Notes: a model not told the origin generated them from the sequence alone. 40,205 nt of DNA from an uncultured Bacteroidales bacterium (GCA_905235375.1 CAJOLH010000031.1:1-40205), one strand, 5' to 3'; shown: positions 31,601 through 39,844, numbered from the stretch's first letter. Program-made: numbers and translations.

Positions 31601-31958
31601 GCACAATCTTCATTGTGCCGCTGGTGATGCGTACATCCTGGGTCTTGTAGCCAATGTAGCTCACGGTGAGGGTTGCGTCTGTGTTCGAGACATTGACCGA
31701 GAAGTTGCCATCGATGTCGGTGATGGTTCCGTTCTTCGACCCTTTTTCGAGAATTGCTGCTCCGACAATGGGTTCGCCATTGGCATCGACCACCAATCCG
31801 CTGACAATCGCATTCCGTTGGGTTGCTGCTCCCTGTGGGTCAGCGGCCATCGGTGCAACATTGCTTGCCTCGGCAGAGACAGGCAATGGGCATAGCATAA
31901 TCCCCAAAAGGGACAGTGCCATCCATTTTGACTTTCTAAATAGCTGTCTGCACATCAT
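28671..31958 (-). CDS. SusC-like TonB-dependent transporter (pair 1)
   Basis: Predicted outer-membrane TonB-dependent transporter of 1095 aa that imports oligosaccharides using energy from TonB-ExbBD. Signal peptide about 1-29. A carboxypeptidase-regulatory-like domain (about 50-120, VSGLVVDANGEPIVGA, then YIGYKTQDV) comes next. The TonB-box region DVVVIGYGSVKKKDLTGSV lies at about 129-147, then the plug (GGSLNIRGQRS, about 184-194). The rest is the 22-stranded barrel ending with the outer-membrane C-terminal Phe (GLNVTF). Very similar to SusC2 at 36473. A 370-nt leader is predicted, because the operator-linked -7 box lies at 32334-32341; this leader carries one copy of a duplicated hairpin element. 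Confidence 0.95.
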   Translation of the reverse strand: MMCRQLFRKSKWMALSLLGIMLCPLPVSAEASNVAPMAADPQGAATQRNAIVSGLVVDANGEPIVGAAILEKGSKNGTITDIDGNFSVNVSNTDATLTVSYIGYKTQDVRITSGTMKIVLQEDVAQLEDVVVIGYGSVKKKDLTGSVVQIRPDRIASENPQTVQDVLRGTAGLSVGLSNDAKGGGSLNIRGQRSVYTDGGHNDPLIILDGMQFYGELSEINPDDIEQIDILKDASSAAVYGAKAANGVIIISTKKGKAGKPVINVTANFGAVTRAGYQRVFTPEEYLQHKVDYFEMQTYGIDASGRLATYQTETMKDKVGYYRGPNDLPAGVTLDQWRGYDAGTSGMNDLEIWAHRINMFGNLADNLVAGKTIDWEDYVYRTGFQQDYNASLSGASDKVNYYLSAGYLNNQGARYHNNYESYRANMKINGTVTDWFSLGANVNFQERTDGTLNDPSGLMDISPYADRYDADGNLLQYMLTDVRYTMYKTQADWEAQYRERERGYTVLNAIINATVKLPFNIKYAFNISPRYQWYYNRYFTSQAQPDSNPTSRGVDRNSNKRYDYSLNNTISWEQTFAKKHYAAVTLVQEYEDRKYWSDNLQTRNITPSDALGFHYTTTGDKDNTTWSTDDTHETADALLARVQYTYDDRYLLTASVRRDGYSAFGQNNPHATFPSVAAAWTFTNEKFWKWADIMDYGKLRVSFGKNGNRSLSNPYVALSNLTTGTWANYIINGAVVDRSYLRVDRLANPNLEWEKSQAWNIGLDFSFLRSRITGSIEGYFMQTKDMIMSQRLPKFTGFDNITTNLGRVDNSGLELTLNTLNIDLPKFEWRTQFTLAYNNNKIKHLYGNYDENGVEQDDLTNKWFIGHAIDEIWDYKVLGVWQQDQVEEAAKYGQIPGDPIVWNNPDNDIKNADGTTTPYYDDDDKVFLGKRTAPTRISMRNDFTLWKRLSIGFSLYGHFGWKSNASDLWGGSEGDAFLNNENGGGFLDFGMRNQPWKKYWTPDHPEKDYARMNAQGPNGIKPHYYINRSFVRFDNVSISYTLPKAWIQAAQLSNVKIYANVKNLGTIHGDRWIYGDPENQSYSTRTYTVGLNVTF

Positions 31959-32154
31959 AAGTTAGGTTTATTAATAATATTATGTGAAAAGATGTATTAG
32001 CATTAAGATGGCTTAGCAGTCGTTGTAAGATACTCGCGGACTATCACGGAGGTTCGCAAGCAACAATCTGTGTGAATCTGTGCACATCTGTGTACCCTTA
32101 CATTCGAAATGGACGCTTCTATATAACAACATCGAAAAACGCGGAGATGACTAC

Positions 32155-32294
32155 AAAAAATTTTCGGACTTTTTCGTTTTTTCGTCCTTTTTCGGAATAA
32201 CCAACCCCCATCGTTTTTTTGGATTCCGAAAACTACGAAAACATCGAAATCAACGAAAACTTTATTATCTCACTTTTTCGAGTTTTTAGATGTT
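32155..32294. repeat. Duplicated hairpin element, copy 1 (in the susC1 leader)
   Basis: About 140 bp strongly similar to 32584-32716 in the same orientation. Both begin with a run of A and TTTTCGGAC and end with TTTTAGATGTT. Inside, TTTTCGGAAT (32189-32198) pairs with ATTCCGAAAA (32223-32232), and the pairing extends outward imperfectly to about 25 bp through TTTTCG/CGAAAA runs. Copy 1 lies downstream of the predicted susC1 start and so would be in the mRNA leader. Small open frames here translate the repeat and are not credible genes. Besides this, 31959-32154 shows only three ATCTGTG units at 32067-32093. Confidence 0.75.
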
Positions 32295-32333
32295 ATAATT
32301 CATTTTTGTTTTCGAATGTCGAAAAGCACGCTG

Positions 32334-32341
32334 CAAAATTA
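32334..32341 (-). promoter_or_regulatory. -7 box of the susC1 unit
   Basis: TAATTTTG on the minus strand fits TAnnTTTG. Operator site B begins exactly 32 bp upstream, as at site A. There is no TTTG at -33. The start would be near 32327, about 370 nt above the susC1 start codon. Confidence 0.6.
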
Positions 32342-32373
32342 CTGTAAAATGCTATGTTCGCATATCATCTTTT

Positions 32374-32404
32374 TGCCATTTCTGTTTTGTTTACAGATAT
32401 GGCA
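32374..32404. promoter_or_regulatory. PUL operator, site B (susC1)
   Basis: Second 31-bp copy of the dyad GCCA-N4-TGT-N7-ACA-N4-TGGC, aligned to sites A and C without gaps. The right arm TTTACAGATATGGCAG differs from site C by one base over 16 bp. The distance to the -7 box is 32 bp. Confidence 0.8.
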
Positions 32405-32583
32405 GAAAATCATACAACTTTTTCGCAGTCAATTCTCCCGAAACCGCGCAAGCATTCTGTCGTGCCTCACCGTCATGTGTTTCTGAGCCATTCCCAAAAT
32501 CACATTCCACGATTGGAAATAGTGTTTCTGCTTTTATTATCAGGAATTATCGAATCATTTGGGTCGCTTCGCTCAAAATTCCC

Positions 32584-32716
32584 AAAAAATTTTTCGGACA
32601 TTTTCGTTTTTTCGTCCTTTTTCGGAATAACCCCCATCGTTTATAAGTATTCCGAAAACTACGAAAACATCGAAATCTACGAAAACTTATTTCATCCTTT
32701 ACGTGTTTTAGATGTT
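32584..32716. repeat. Duplicated hairpin element, copy 2
   Basis: Second copy of the element at 32155-32294, lying on the far side of operator B. TTTTCGGAATA (32619-32629) pairs perfectly with TATTCCGAAAA (32648-32658) around an 18-nt loop. The pair of copies brackets the susC1 promoter and operator. The rest of this gene-free kilobase shows no gene that I can support. Confidence 0.75.
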
Positions 32717-32779
32717 TTTCGATCACGGATCACACGAATCTTACGGAATTATTTCGCGTCAAGCATCAGTGGCTTCCGT

Positions 32780-32808
32780 CCTGAGTGCGACGCAGAAACG
32801 CACTCAGG
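32780..32808 (-). other. Stem-loop downstream of the Gfo/Idh gene
   Basis: CCTGAGTGCG (32780-32789) pairs perfectly with CGCACTCAGG (32799-32808) around a 9-nt loop, about 130 bp after the oxidoreductase stop. No U-run follows on either strand. It may mark the 3' end of the SusC2 unit. Between it and the stop codon lie dispersed-repeat-like words (ACACGAAAGACACGGAA). Confidence 0.45.
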
Positions 32809-32938
32809 CCTCCATTGGGAACCGCTAATTTTCAGTGTCTTCGGTGTATTCTGTGTTCGATAAAAAAAGAACGTAGGAAGTATCTGTCACGGAATATCTT
32901 TTATCTGCCACGGAACACACGAAAGACACGGAATGTTG

Positions 32939-34372
32939 TCAGACAAGCTTGTAGAAGTCTTCCCATCCTTGACGTGGTGGCATTCCGGCAAGGAGAGCAT
33001 TGGCGAACTCGTTGTTGGTGAACTGTTTTGTTCTGGCATCGAAGAACAGCTGGGTGTTGAGCCGCTGGGCAATGACACCGAGGCAGAATACCTGGCTCAG
33101 CACACCATTTATCTCGAAGGGCGAGCGCGTCTTCTCTTCTCCCCGACAGGCGCGGAGGAAGTTTACATAGTGATTGGATGGGCTTTCGGGCACTTCGGGC
33201 AGATGGTGGCTCCATTCCTCGGCCTTGGCAGAGGGGAGCATCTTGAGCGTGCTGCCGTGACTGCCGCCCTTGAAGACGAGGTCGGGCGTGTAGATGATTT
33301 TGCCTGGGTTGAGGTTCATCTTGGGCGTTTCGCCCATGTTGGTGGCGGGCACATTCGGATTGAACTCCGATGAGCCGTAGTTGCTGGGCAACGGAGGAAG
33401 GTTGTCGAGTCCGTCGTACCAGGTGATATCGACAGGAGGCATTCCACGGCGTGCGGCGAAGCGGAAGAGGAGCGTTGATGAGAATGGGTAGAAGAAGTCG
33501 TTGTGCCCGTTGGCATACTTCATCGTGATCTCGTAGGGCAGTCCCAGGTCGAGGAACTCGTGTATGGTGTCGAGCAGGTGAGCACCCCAGTCGCCGAGCG
33601 CACCCATGCCGAAGTCGTACCAGCATCGCCAGTTACCCTGATGGTATCGCTTGGAATATGGATGCCACTGGCAGGCACCGAGCCAGGTGTCCCAGTCGAT
33701 GGCATCGGGCATGGGGTCGCCGTCGGGCAGATGCTTCATGTTGCTGTCGAACGAGTGCCAGCGGCGCGGGCTGTTCATGTGGGCAGTTACGGCGGTGACA
33801 TCCTTGATGATGCCGGCTTCCTGCCATGCCTTGAACTGGAAGTAGTTCGCCTCGGAGTGCCCCTGGTTGCCGACTTGCGTTGCCAGCTCGGGGTGACGGC
33901 GCGCCATTGCCATCATGAGCTCTGCCTCGTGGAAGGTTCGGCACATGGGCTTCTCAAGATAGATGTGCTTGCCATGCGCCATTGCCATCATTGCCACGGG
34001 GAAGTGGGTGTGGTCGGGCACGGCGGCACAGACGGCCTCGAAGTCGGAGCTTGCCTGGTCGAACATCTCGCGGAAGTCCTTGAAGCGCTTGGCCTTGGGA
34101 TATTGGTTGATGACGCGCTGGGTGTGCGGCGCTCCCATATCGACATCGCAGATGCAGGTCACTTCTACCATGCCCGTCTTTTCGAACTCGGCAGCGTCCT
34201 GGTCGCCGCGATTGCCAATGCCAATCAGGGCCAGCTTTATCTTCTCGCCGCTCCAGACTGGTTTTTGTGCCTCGGCTACGGCTGCTTTCATCACGTTGGG
34301 GGTACTGGCGAGGGCAACACCTGCTACGGCCGTGCCCATCTGTTTCAGAAATTCTCGTCGGGTGGTCTTCAT
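32939..34372 (-). CDS. Gfo/Idh/MocA family oxidoreductase with Tat-like leader
   Basis: Predicted NAD(P)-dependent sugar oxidoreductase, 477 aa, probably exported through Tat (TTRREFLKQMG at residues 3-13, then a hydrophobic stretch). The Rossmann fold shows GIGNRG (51-56). The conserved EKP (Glu140-Lys141-Pro142) carries the catalytic Lys of the family. GDWGAHLLD (Asp260, His264) supplies the other active-site pair. These enzymes oxidise or reduce sugar hydroxyls, often at C3, or act as NAD-dependent glycosidases; some Bacteroides relatives make 3-keto-glycosides for DUF1080 proteins. A DUF1080 domain is present in the same PUL. It is the last gene of the SusC2 unit, 72 bp after susD2, with a strong hairpin between them. 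Confidence 0.88.
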   Translation of the reverse strand: MKTTRREFLKQMGTAVAGVALASTPNVMKAAVAEAQKPVWSGEKIKLALIGIGNRGDQDAAEFEKTGMVEVTCICDVDMGAPHTQRVINQYPKAKRFKDFREMFDQASSDFEAVCAAVPDHTHFPVAMMAMAHGKHIYLEKPMCRTFHEAELMMAMARRHPELATQVGNQGHSEANYFQFKAWQEAGIIKDVTAVTAHMNSPRRWHSFDSNMKHLPDGDPMPDAIDWDTWLGACQWHPYSKRYHQGNWRCWYDFGMGALGDWGAHLLDTIHEFLDLGLPYEITMKYANGHNDFFYPFSSTLLFRFAARRGMPPVDITWYDGLDNLPPLPSNYGSSEFNPNVPATNMGETPKMNLNPGKIIYTPDLVFKGGSHGSTLKMLPSAKAEEWSHHLPEVPESPSNHYVNFLRACRGEEKTRSPFEINGVLSQVFCLGVIAQRLNTQLFFDARTKQFTNNEFANALLAGMPPRQGWEDFYKLV

Positions 34373-34394
34373 ATTGTTTGGATATTAGATGAAT

Positions 34395-34425
34395 GAAAGC
34401 AGCGGCAAGGTGTGCCGCTGCTTTC
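34395..34425 (-). other. Perfect 13-bp hairpin between susD2 and the oxidoreductase gene
   Basis: GAAAGCAGCGGCA (34395-34407) pairs with TGCCGCTGCTTTC (34413-34425) around a 5-nt loop, 19 bp after the susD2 stop codon. No U-run follows on the minus strand (ATTCATCTA). It is the place where susD1 has its attenuator, so a role as RNA 3' stabiliser or partial terminator is likely. Confidence 0.7.
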
Positions 34426-34444
34426 CATTGATCTGTTACGTCGA

Positions 34445-36457
34445 TTAACGTTCGCTCTCGTCGGCTACTGCATCCTCCCAGTTGGTGAATACGGGGATGG
34501 AGTCGTCGTAGCCTTCGTAACCGAAGTTCTGGTAGAGTACGCCCTTTGAGTTGGCGGTGATGGCCACCTCAGGAATAGGCCAGAAGATGTTCTGGCGACC
34601 GAGCGTGTAGTAGAAGTCGGTCTTCGAACCATTGACTACGTAGAAGGTGCCGTCGTTGTAGCCACCGTATTTGGTGACGCGGTGATACCACCAGCTTTCG
34701 GGACTGGTCTTGTCGATGCCCTGACCCTTGATGATGCCATCCATCGTATAGACGATGCCATCGCGGTCGGGGATGCCGGTCTGCACGAGGTCGTAGGAGG
34801 CGCGAACCATCTCGTCGTGACGCCATTCCTCGATGTAAAGCTCGCGGGCGCGCTCGTCGAATACATCATCGATGGTGACGTTGCCCGTATAGAGCAATTC
34901 ACTCTTGGCGCGACGGCGGATCTTGTTGAGTTCCTCGCGGGCACGGTCGTTCTGCTTCAGATAGACGTAACATTCGGCGCGGAGCAGGATGACTTCGGCG
35001 AAGCGATAGAGGTAGAGGTCGCCGATGCTGCCCTTCGAGACGCCGTTGTACTGCGTGTTGGATGGGGTGTCGCGGTCGGCATCGTAGGCGTAGAGCTTGT
35101 AGAGTGGTGCCTGATACCAGCGGCGGAGCGTATCTTCGCAGAGGCAGTTGCCGTTGTCGTCGAAGAGGCGCAACTTCTGACCGTACCAGATGATGCCGTT
35201 CTCGTCGGGCTTCTTGGTGTCGTCGTGGTTGTAGGTCATGTCCTCCATGCGGAACCAGTTGCCCACACTGTGGTTGTGGCGCAGGTCAACGGTGTCACGC
35301 TTGCCATCGATGATCCAGAGTCCGAACTGTGACCATGGAGAGGGGCGGCGCGAGCCGATGCCACGGCCCACGGCGTGCAGCCAGTCGGCCTTGGGGTCGT
35401 AGCTGGGGCTGTTGAAGGCATTGTTTGCAAGCGCCTGCTTTCCGCTGGGGGCGTGTACCTTGCTGTCGAAGAAGAAGGGCATCCATGCACGCATCGAACG
35501 CCAGTCGCGGACGTTGACACCGCTGTTGGCGAGGCCGTAGATGAGCTCCTTGTTCTCGCTCTTGAACACGTTCTCATGACGATGCAGGTCCCAGATGACG
35601 TTGCGGGTGACGTGCCATGTCTCATCGGCCAAGGGCTGGACTTCCTCGCCGAATGGCTCGGTCATAAGCTGGTAGCCCTGTGCCTCGATGGCATTGAGCT
35701 GCTCAAGGGCCTTGTCGAACTTGTAGTTGGCCATGTAGATCTTGGCAAGCAGCAGACGGCACGCAGCGTTGTTGACATAGCCGCCCTTATAGAATTCCGT
35801 ATAGTTGCCTGGAGCCTGATTGGGCACCCATTCGACAGCCTTTTCCATATCGCCCTCGATCATCTGGAGGATCGTCTCGCGGGTGGTCGATTTGTAGTTC
35901 TGCTTGGGCGTTTCGGGCAGGCGGGTCAGCAGGGGCACGTTGCGGAACTCATGCACCAGTGCATAGTACCAGAACGAACGATGGAAGTAGGCGCGACCCA
36001 TATACTCATGAAGAAGTTCTTCGGAGAGGCCCTTCACTTCGGGGGCATACTGCAGCACGGTGTTCGAATACTTCACGGCAGCATATCCCTGGTTCCAGTA
36101 CCAGTAGATGGCGTGTTCGGCCTGGTCGTTCAGCTCCGTATTTCCTACGGTGCTGGGCTGCAGGTTGGCGTTCATGTCGTTGAACGATGCGGCATTGCCG
36201 GTTCCGATCCAAAGCATATCGGAGAACTGGAACTGGTTGAATGCTGCCATCTTGTCGGCACCCGAGGCCCAGCAGGTCTTCATGTTCAAATCGCTCTGCG
36301 AAAGGGCGGCAGAGAGTCCCGACTCGGTGGTGAAGGTCGCTGTCGGCTCGTAGAACGACAGTGGGTCGGGGTCGAGGAAGCTGTCCGAGCATCCTGCAAG
36401 TGCAATGACTACGGAAGAGAGCAGCAGTCCTGACTTCATATATTTCATTGTCTTCAT
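34445..36457 (-). CDS. SusD-like glycan-binding lipoprotein (pair 2)
   Basis: Predicted outer-membrane SusD-family lipoprotein, 670 aa. Lipobox ALAGC (Cys23), then SDSFLDPDPLSFYEP. The N-terminal SusD signature RAYFHRSFWYYALVHEFRNVPLL, the LYLYRFAEVILLRAECYVYLK helix, and FDERARELYIEEWRHDEMVRAS all match SusD1 closely in order and spacing, while the central, ligand-facing part differs more. This suggests a duplicated pair with altered glycan preference. It starts 15 bp after susC2 and is followed by a strong hairpin before the oxidoreductase gene. Both SusD proteins start MKTMKY, a further trace of duplication. Confidence 0.95.
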   Translation of the reverse strand: MKTMKYMKSGLLLSSVVIALAGCSDSFLDPDPLSFYEPTATFTTESGLSAALSQSDLNMKTCWASGADKMAAFNQFQFSDMLWIGTGNAASFNDMNANLQPSTVGNTELNDQAEHAIYWYWNQGYAAVKYSNTVLQYAPEVKGLSEELLHEYMGRAYFHRSFWYYALVHEFRNVPLLTRLPETPKQNYKSTTRETILQMIEGDMEKAVEWVPNQAPGNYTEFYKGGYVNNAACRLLLAKIYMANYKFDKALEQLNAIEAQGYQLMTEPFGEEVQPLADETWHVTRNVIWDLHRHENVFKSENKELIYGLANSGVNVRDWRSMRAWMPFFFDSKVHAPSGKQALANNAFNSPSYDPKADWLHAVGRGIGSRRPSPWSQFGLWIIDGKRDTVDLRHNHSVGNWFRMEDMTYNHDDTKKPDENGIIWYGQKLRLFDDNGNCLCEDTLRRWYQAPLYKLYAYDADRDTPSNTQYNGVSKGSIGDLYLYRFAEVILLRAECYVYLKQNDRAREELNKIRRRAKSELLYTGNVTIDDVFDERARELYIEEWRHDEMVRASYDLVQTGIPDRDGIVYTMDGIIKGQGIDKTSPESWWYHRVTKYGGYNDGTFYVVNGSKTDFYYTLGRQNIFWPIPEVAITANSKGVLYQNFGYEGYDDSIPVFTNWEDAVADESER

Positions 36458-36472
36458 ATTGCGGATAGTTTA

Positions 36473-39400
36473 TTAGAATGTAACGTTTAGACCAATGTTG
36501 TAGGTACGGGTGGAGTGCGACATGATTTCGGGGTCGCCGTAAGTCCAGTCGTCGGAATGGAAGTTGCCCACGTTCTTGATGTTGCCATAGATCTTGAGAC
36601 CGGAGATCTGAAGGTCCTTGACGAGCTTCTTCGGGAAGTTGTAGGCCACCGAAATGTTGTCGATGCGCACGAACGAGCGATTCACATAAAGATGCGGGTG
36701 GTCGGCGCCGCTGGTGCCGTAGGCATCGATACGGGCATACTTGGTTGACGGGTTGTCGATGGTCCAGTATTCCTTCTTGGGCTGGTTCTGCATCTTATAC
36801 TCAAGGAATCCGCCGTCGTTGTCGCGATTCATGAAGCGGTCGTAGTTGAAGGCGTTCTGCGAAGCCTTCCAGCCGAATATGCCATACAGGCTGATGCCCA
36901 CCGAGATGTTCTTGTAGAGGGTGAACTCGTTGCGCATCGACATGCGGTAGGGGGCGGTGCGCTTGCCGATGAATACCTTGTCGTTGTCGTCGTAGTAGGG
37001 AGTGACTGTGCCGTCGGCATTCTTGATGTCGTTGTCCGGGTTGTTCTGGATCTTCGGGTCGCCTGGCTCCTGTCCGTAGCGCTTGGCCTCTTCGATTTCG
37101 TCCATCTGCCAGATGCCGGTGATCTTGTAGTCCCAGATCACGTCGATGGGTTGTCCGATGAACCACTGGTTGGTCTTGTCGTCGAGCTCCTTGCCGTTCT
37201 CATCAAGGTCGCCGTAGAGCTTCTTGATCCTGTTCCTGTTGTACGAGAAGGTCAGCGACGTGTTCCACTTGAAGTCACGGGTGTCGATGTTCTTGCTGCT
37301 GATGGCAATTTCGATACCGCTGTTGTTCACCTGGCCGAGGTTGGTGGTGATGTGGTCGAAACCTGCAAATGCGGGAAGGCGCTGATCCATGATCATGTCC
37401 TTGGTTTCGGTGAGGTACCAGTCGATGGTGCCGGTGATGCGACCGTTGAGGAAGCTGAGGTCAAGACCCGCATTGTAGGCGGTTGACTTCTCCCACTGGA
37501 GGTTGGGGTTGCCGAGGCGATCCACGCGCAGGTAGGTCAGGTCGTGAACTGCACCGCCGTAGTAGTACTGTACGTACTGGCCTGTGGTGAGGTTGGAGAG
37601 CGCCAGATAGGGATCGGCGAGCGAACGGTTACCGTTCTTACCCCATGAGAGGCGGAGCTTGCCGTTGTCGAGCACATCCTGCCACTGCCAGAACTTCTCG
37701 TTGGTGAACGTCCAGCCGAGGGCGAAGGCGGGAAAGGTGGCGTGCGGGTAGTTGGCACCGAATGCACAGTAGCCGTCGCGGCGCACGCTGGCGGTGAAGA
37801 GATAGCGGTTGTCGAACACGTACTGCAGGCGGGCCAGCAGGGCGTCGGCGGTCTCGTGGGTGTCGTTCACCCTCATGGAGCTTTCCGACAGCGTGGCACC
37901 GGTTACGCTATGGAATCCGAGGGCATCGGTAGGCAGGATGTGGCGAGCCTCGATGCGGTCCTGCCAGTAGCGGCGCTCTTCGGCCTCCTGCACGAGGGTG
38001 ACGGTGACGTCATGCTGGTCGTTGAACGACTGCTGCCAGGTGATGATATTGTTGAGCGACCAGTCGAAGCGCTTGGCTTGCTCGCGGTTCACGCCACGGC
38101 CGCTGGGGTTGCTGTCGGGAAGGTCGGCCGACATGAAGTAGCGGTCGTAGTACCACTGGTAGCGGGGTGAGCCGTTGAACTGATAGGTGATGTTGAACGG
38201 CAGCTTCACCTTGACGTTGAACTGGGTGTTCAATACGGTGTAGCCCTTCTCAAGTTCCGTAAAGTTGGAGGAATAGTAGGGAGGAGTGGGGCGCTGGGTG
38301 TATTCCGAGTTGTCGAGAATATAATGCAGCCACTCGCCGTTCTCGTCCTTGTCGCTGGCGAAGGGGCAGTAGTTCACCATGTCGCCGGGGCTGAGGTTAT
38401 TGCCGTCCGAGCGGTTCTGGAAGTTCACGTTGGCGCCGATGCTGAGCCAGCTGCTCACGTCCATGTTGGTCTTCATGGCCACACGAACCGTTTCGTAGTT
38501 GTCGCCCTTGAGCACGCCCTGGTTGTTCACGTAGCCTGCCGAGAGGAAGTAGTTGGCCTTGTCGGTGGCACCGCCCACGTTGACGTTGTAGTCCTGCTGG
38601 AATCCCATGCGATAAACGTAGTCGTCCCAATCGACGGTCTTTCCGGCAAGGGCGTTCTGGAGGGCATTGCCCTTGAAGTTGATACGACGGAGCCAGATCT
38701 CGCGGTCGCTCTGGTCGCCGTTGGCAGTATAGCTGCGCCACTGGTCGATCGATACGCCGGCGGGCAGGTCGTCGGGGCTGCGATAGTAGCCGGGGTTGGT
38801 CTGACCCTTGGCGTATGCCGACCACTGGCCGTTGCTGTTCACGCCGTAGGTCTGGCGCTCGTAGTAGTCCACCTTGTGGGCGATGAACTCATCGGGCGAG
38901 AAGTACTCCTGATAGTCGGCACGCGAGGTGAATCCGAAGTTTGCGGTTGCCGAAACGGTGGGGGCACCGTTCTTGCCTTTCTTTGTGGTGACGATGATGA
39001 CACCATTGGCAGCCTTCGCGCCATAGACGGCAGCCGAAGAGGCATCCTTCAGGATGTCGATCTGTGCAATGTTGTCGGGGTTGATTTCCGAAAGCTCGCC
39101 ATAGAACTGCATACCGTCGAGGATGATCAGCGGCTCGTTGTGACCGCCCGACGAATATACCGAACGCTGGCCACGGATGTTGAGCGAACCGCCGCCCTTG
39201 GCATCGTTGCTGAGGCCGACATTCAGGCCGGCAGTGCCACGCAGCAGATCCTGTACGGTGGAAGGAGCTTCGTTGGCCAATGCCTCGGGACGGATCTGAA
39301 CCACCGAACCTGTGAGGTCCTTCTTGCGGGCAGTGCCGTAACCGATCACCACCACGTCCTCAAGCTGCTCGGCATCCTCCGTGAGGACGATGTTCATGGG

Positions 39401-39736
39401 TGCAGCCGTCGAACGGATGTCCTGCGAGGTATAGCCGATGAAGCTGACCGTGAGGGTTGCACCGGCATTGGCTACGTTGAGTGAGAAGTTGCCGTCGATG
39501 TCGGTGATTGTGCCGTTGGTCGTTCCTTTCTCAAGGATGTTCGCGCCGATGATGGGCTCGCCGTTCACATCCACCACCGTGCCGCTGACTCTTGCATTCC
39601 GCTGGTTGGCAGCTCCCTGGGGGGCGGCGTTCAACATTCCGCTGCTGCCTTCTGCAGCCACGGAAAGAGGGCACAGCATCATCCCGATGACGGGAAGCGC
39701 CAGCCATGTTGCTTTTCCGAAAAGTTGTTTCATCAC
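36473..39736 (-). CDS. SusC-like TonB-dependent transporter (pair 2)
   Basis: Predicted outer-membrane TonB-dependent oligosaccharide transporter, 1087 aa. It has a signal peptide (about 1-29), a carboxypeptidase-regulatory-like domain (about 49-120), the TonB-box region DVVVIGYGTARKKDLTGSV (about 127-145), a plug with GGSLNIRGQRS, and a barrel ending GLNVTF. In the plug the DNA is nearly identical to susC1: for example, 44 bases in a row are shared around 39075-39120 and 31300-31345. Elsewhere, mostly in extracellular-loop-sized stretches, the proteins diverge. Operator site C and a -7 box lie about 100-170 bp upstream, giving a 93-nt leader. Confidence 0.95.
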   Translation of the reverse strand: MMKQLFGKATWLALPVIGMMLCPLSVAAEGSSGMLNAAPQGAANQRNARVSGTVVDVNGEPIIGANILEKGTTNGTITDIDGNFSLNVANAGATLTVSFIGYTSQDIRSTAAPMNIVLTEDAEQLEDVVVIGYGTARKKDLTGSVVQIRPEALANEAPSTVQDLLRGTAGLNVGLSNDAKGGGSLNIRGQRSVYSSGGHNEPLIILDGMQFYGELSEINPDNIAQIDILKDASSAAVYGAKAANGVIIVTTKKGKNGAPTVSATANFGFTSRADYQEYFSPDEFIAHKVDYYERQTYGVNSNGQWSAYAKGQTNPGYYRSPDDLPAGVSIDQWRSYTANGDQSDREIWLRRINFKGNALQNALAGKTVDWDDYVYRMGFQQDYNVNVGGATDKANYFLSAGYVNNQGVLKGDNYETVRVAMKTNMDVSSWLSIGANVNFQNRSDGNNLSPGDMVNYCPFASDKDENGEWLHYILDNSEYTQRPTPPYYSSNFTELEKGYTVLNTQFNVKVKLPFNITYQFNGSPRYQWYYDRYFMSADLPDSNPSGRGVNREQAKRFDWSLNNIITWQQSFNDQHDVTVTLVQEAEERRYWQDRIEARHILPTDALGFHSVTGATLSESSMRVNDTHETADALLARLQYVFDNRYLFTASVRRDGYCAFGANYPHATFPAFALGWTFTNEKFWQWQDVLDNGKLRLSWGKNGNRSLADPYLALSNLTTGQYVQYYYGGAVHDLTYLRVDRLGNPNLQWEKSTAYNAGLDLSFLNGRITGTIDWYLTETKDMIMDQRLPAFAGFDHITTNLGQVNNSGIEIAISSKNIDTRDFKWNTSLTFSYNRNRIKKLYGDLDENGKELDDKTNQWFIGQPIDVIWDYKITGIWQMDEIEEAKRYGQEPGDPKIQNNPDNDIKNADGTVTPYYDDNDKVFIGKRTAPYRMSMRNEFTLYKNISVGISLYGIFGWKASQNAFNYDRFMNRDNDGGFLEYKMQNQPKKEYWTIDNPSTKYARIDAYGTSGADHPHLYVNRSFVRIDNISVAYNFPKKLVKDLQISGLKIYGNIKNVGNFHSDDWTYGDPEIMSHSTRTYNIGLNVTF

Positions 39737-39836
39737 AAAAACAGGTTAAATTTAAAGTTAATATATTCGCGATAATTCGTGTTTGAAATCAGTTAAGTTT
39801 TAGGTTTTCGGTGCAGGAACACACAAATTCAGTGGG

Positions 39837-39844
39837 CAAAACTA
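39837..39844 (-). promoter_or_regulatory. -7 box of the susC2 unit
   Basis: TAGTTTTG on the minus strand fits TAnnTTTG; operator site C begins 33 bp upstream. A TTTG at 39861-39864 lies only 16 bp away, too close for the 20-bp spacing of the other promoters, so its role is unclear. The start would be near 39830. Confidence 0.6.

Noticed and set aside
32354..32863. 169-codon open frame in the gene-free kilobase
   Set aside because: It overlaps operator B and translates the duplicated hairpin element; the same Phe-rich translation appears in a separate frame at copy 1. A+T rich, no start signal, no domain.
38324..39484. 386-codon open frame on the plus strand opposite susC2
   Set aside because: Val/Gly-rich antisense shadow without motifs.
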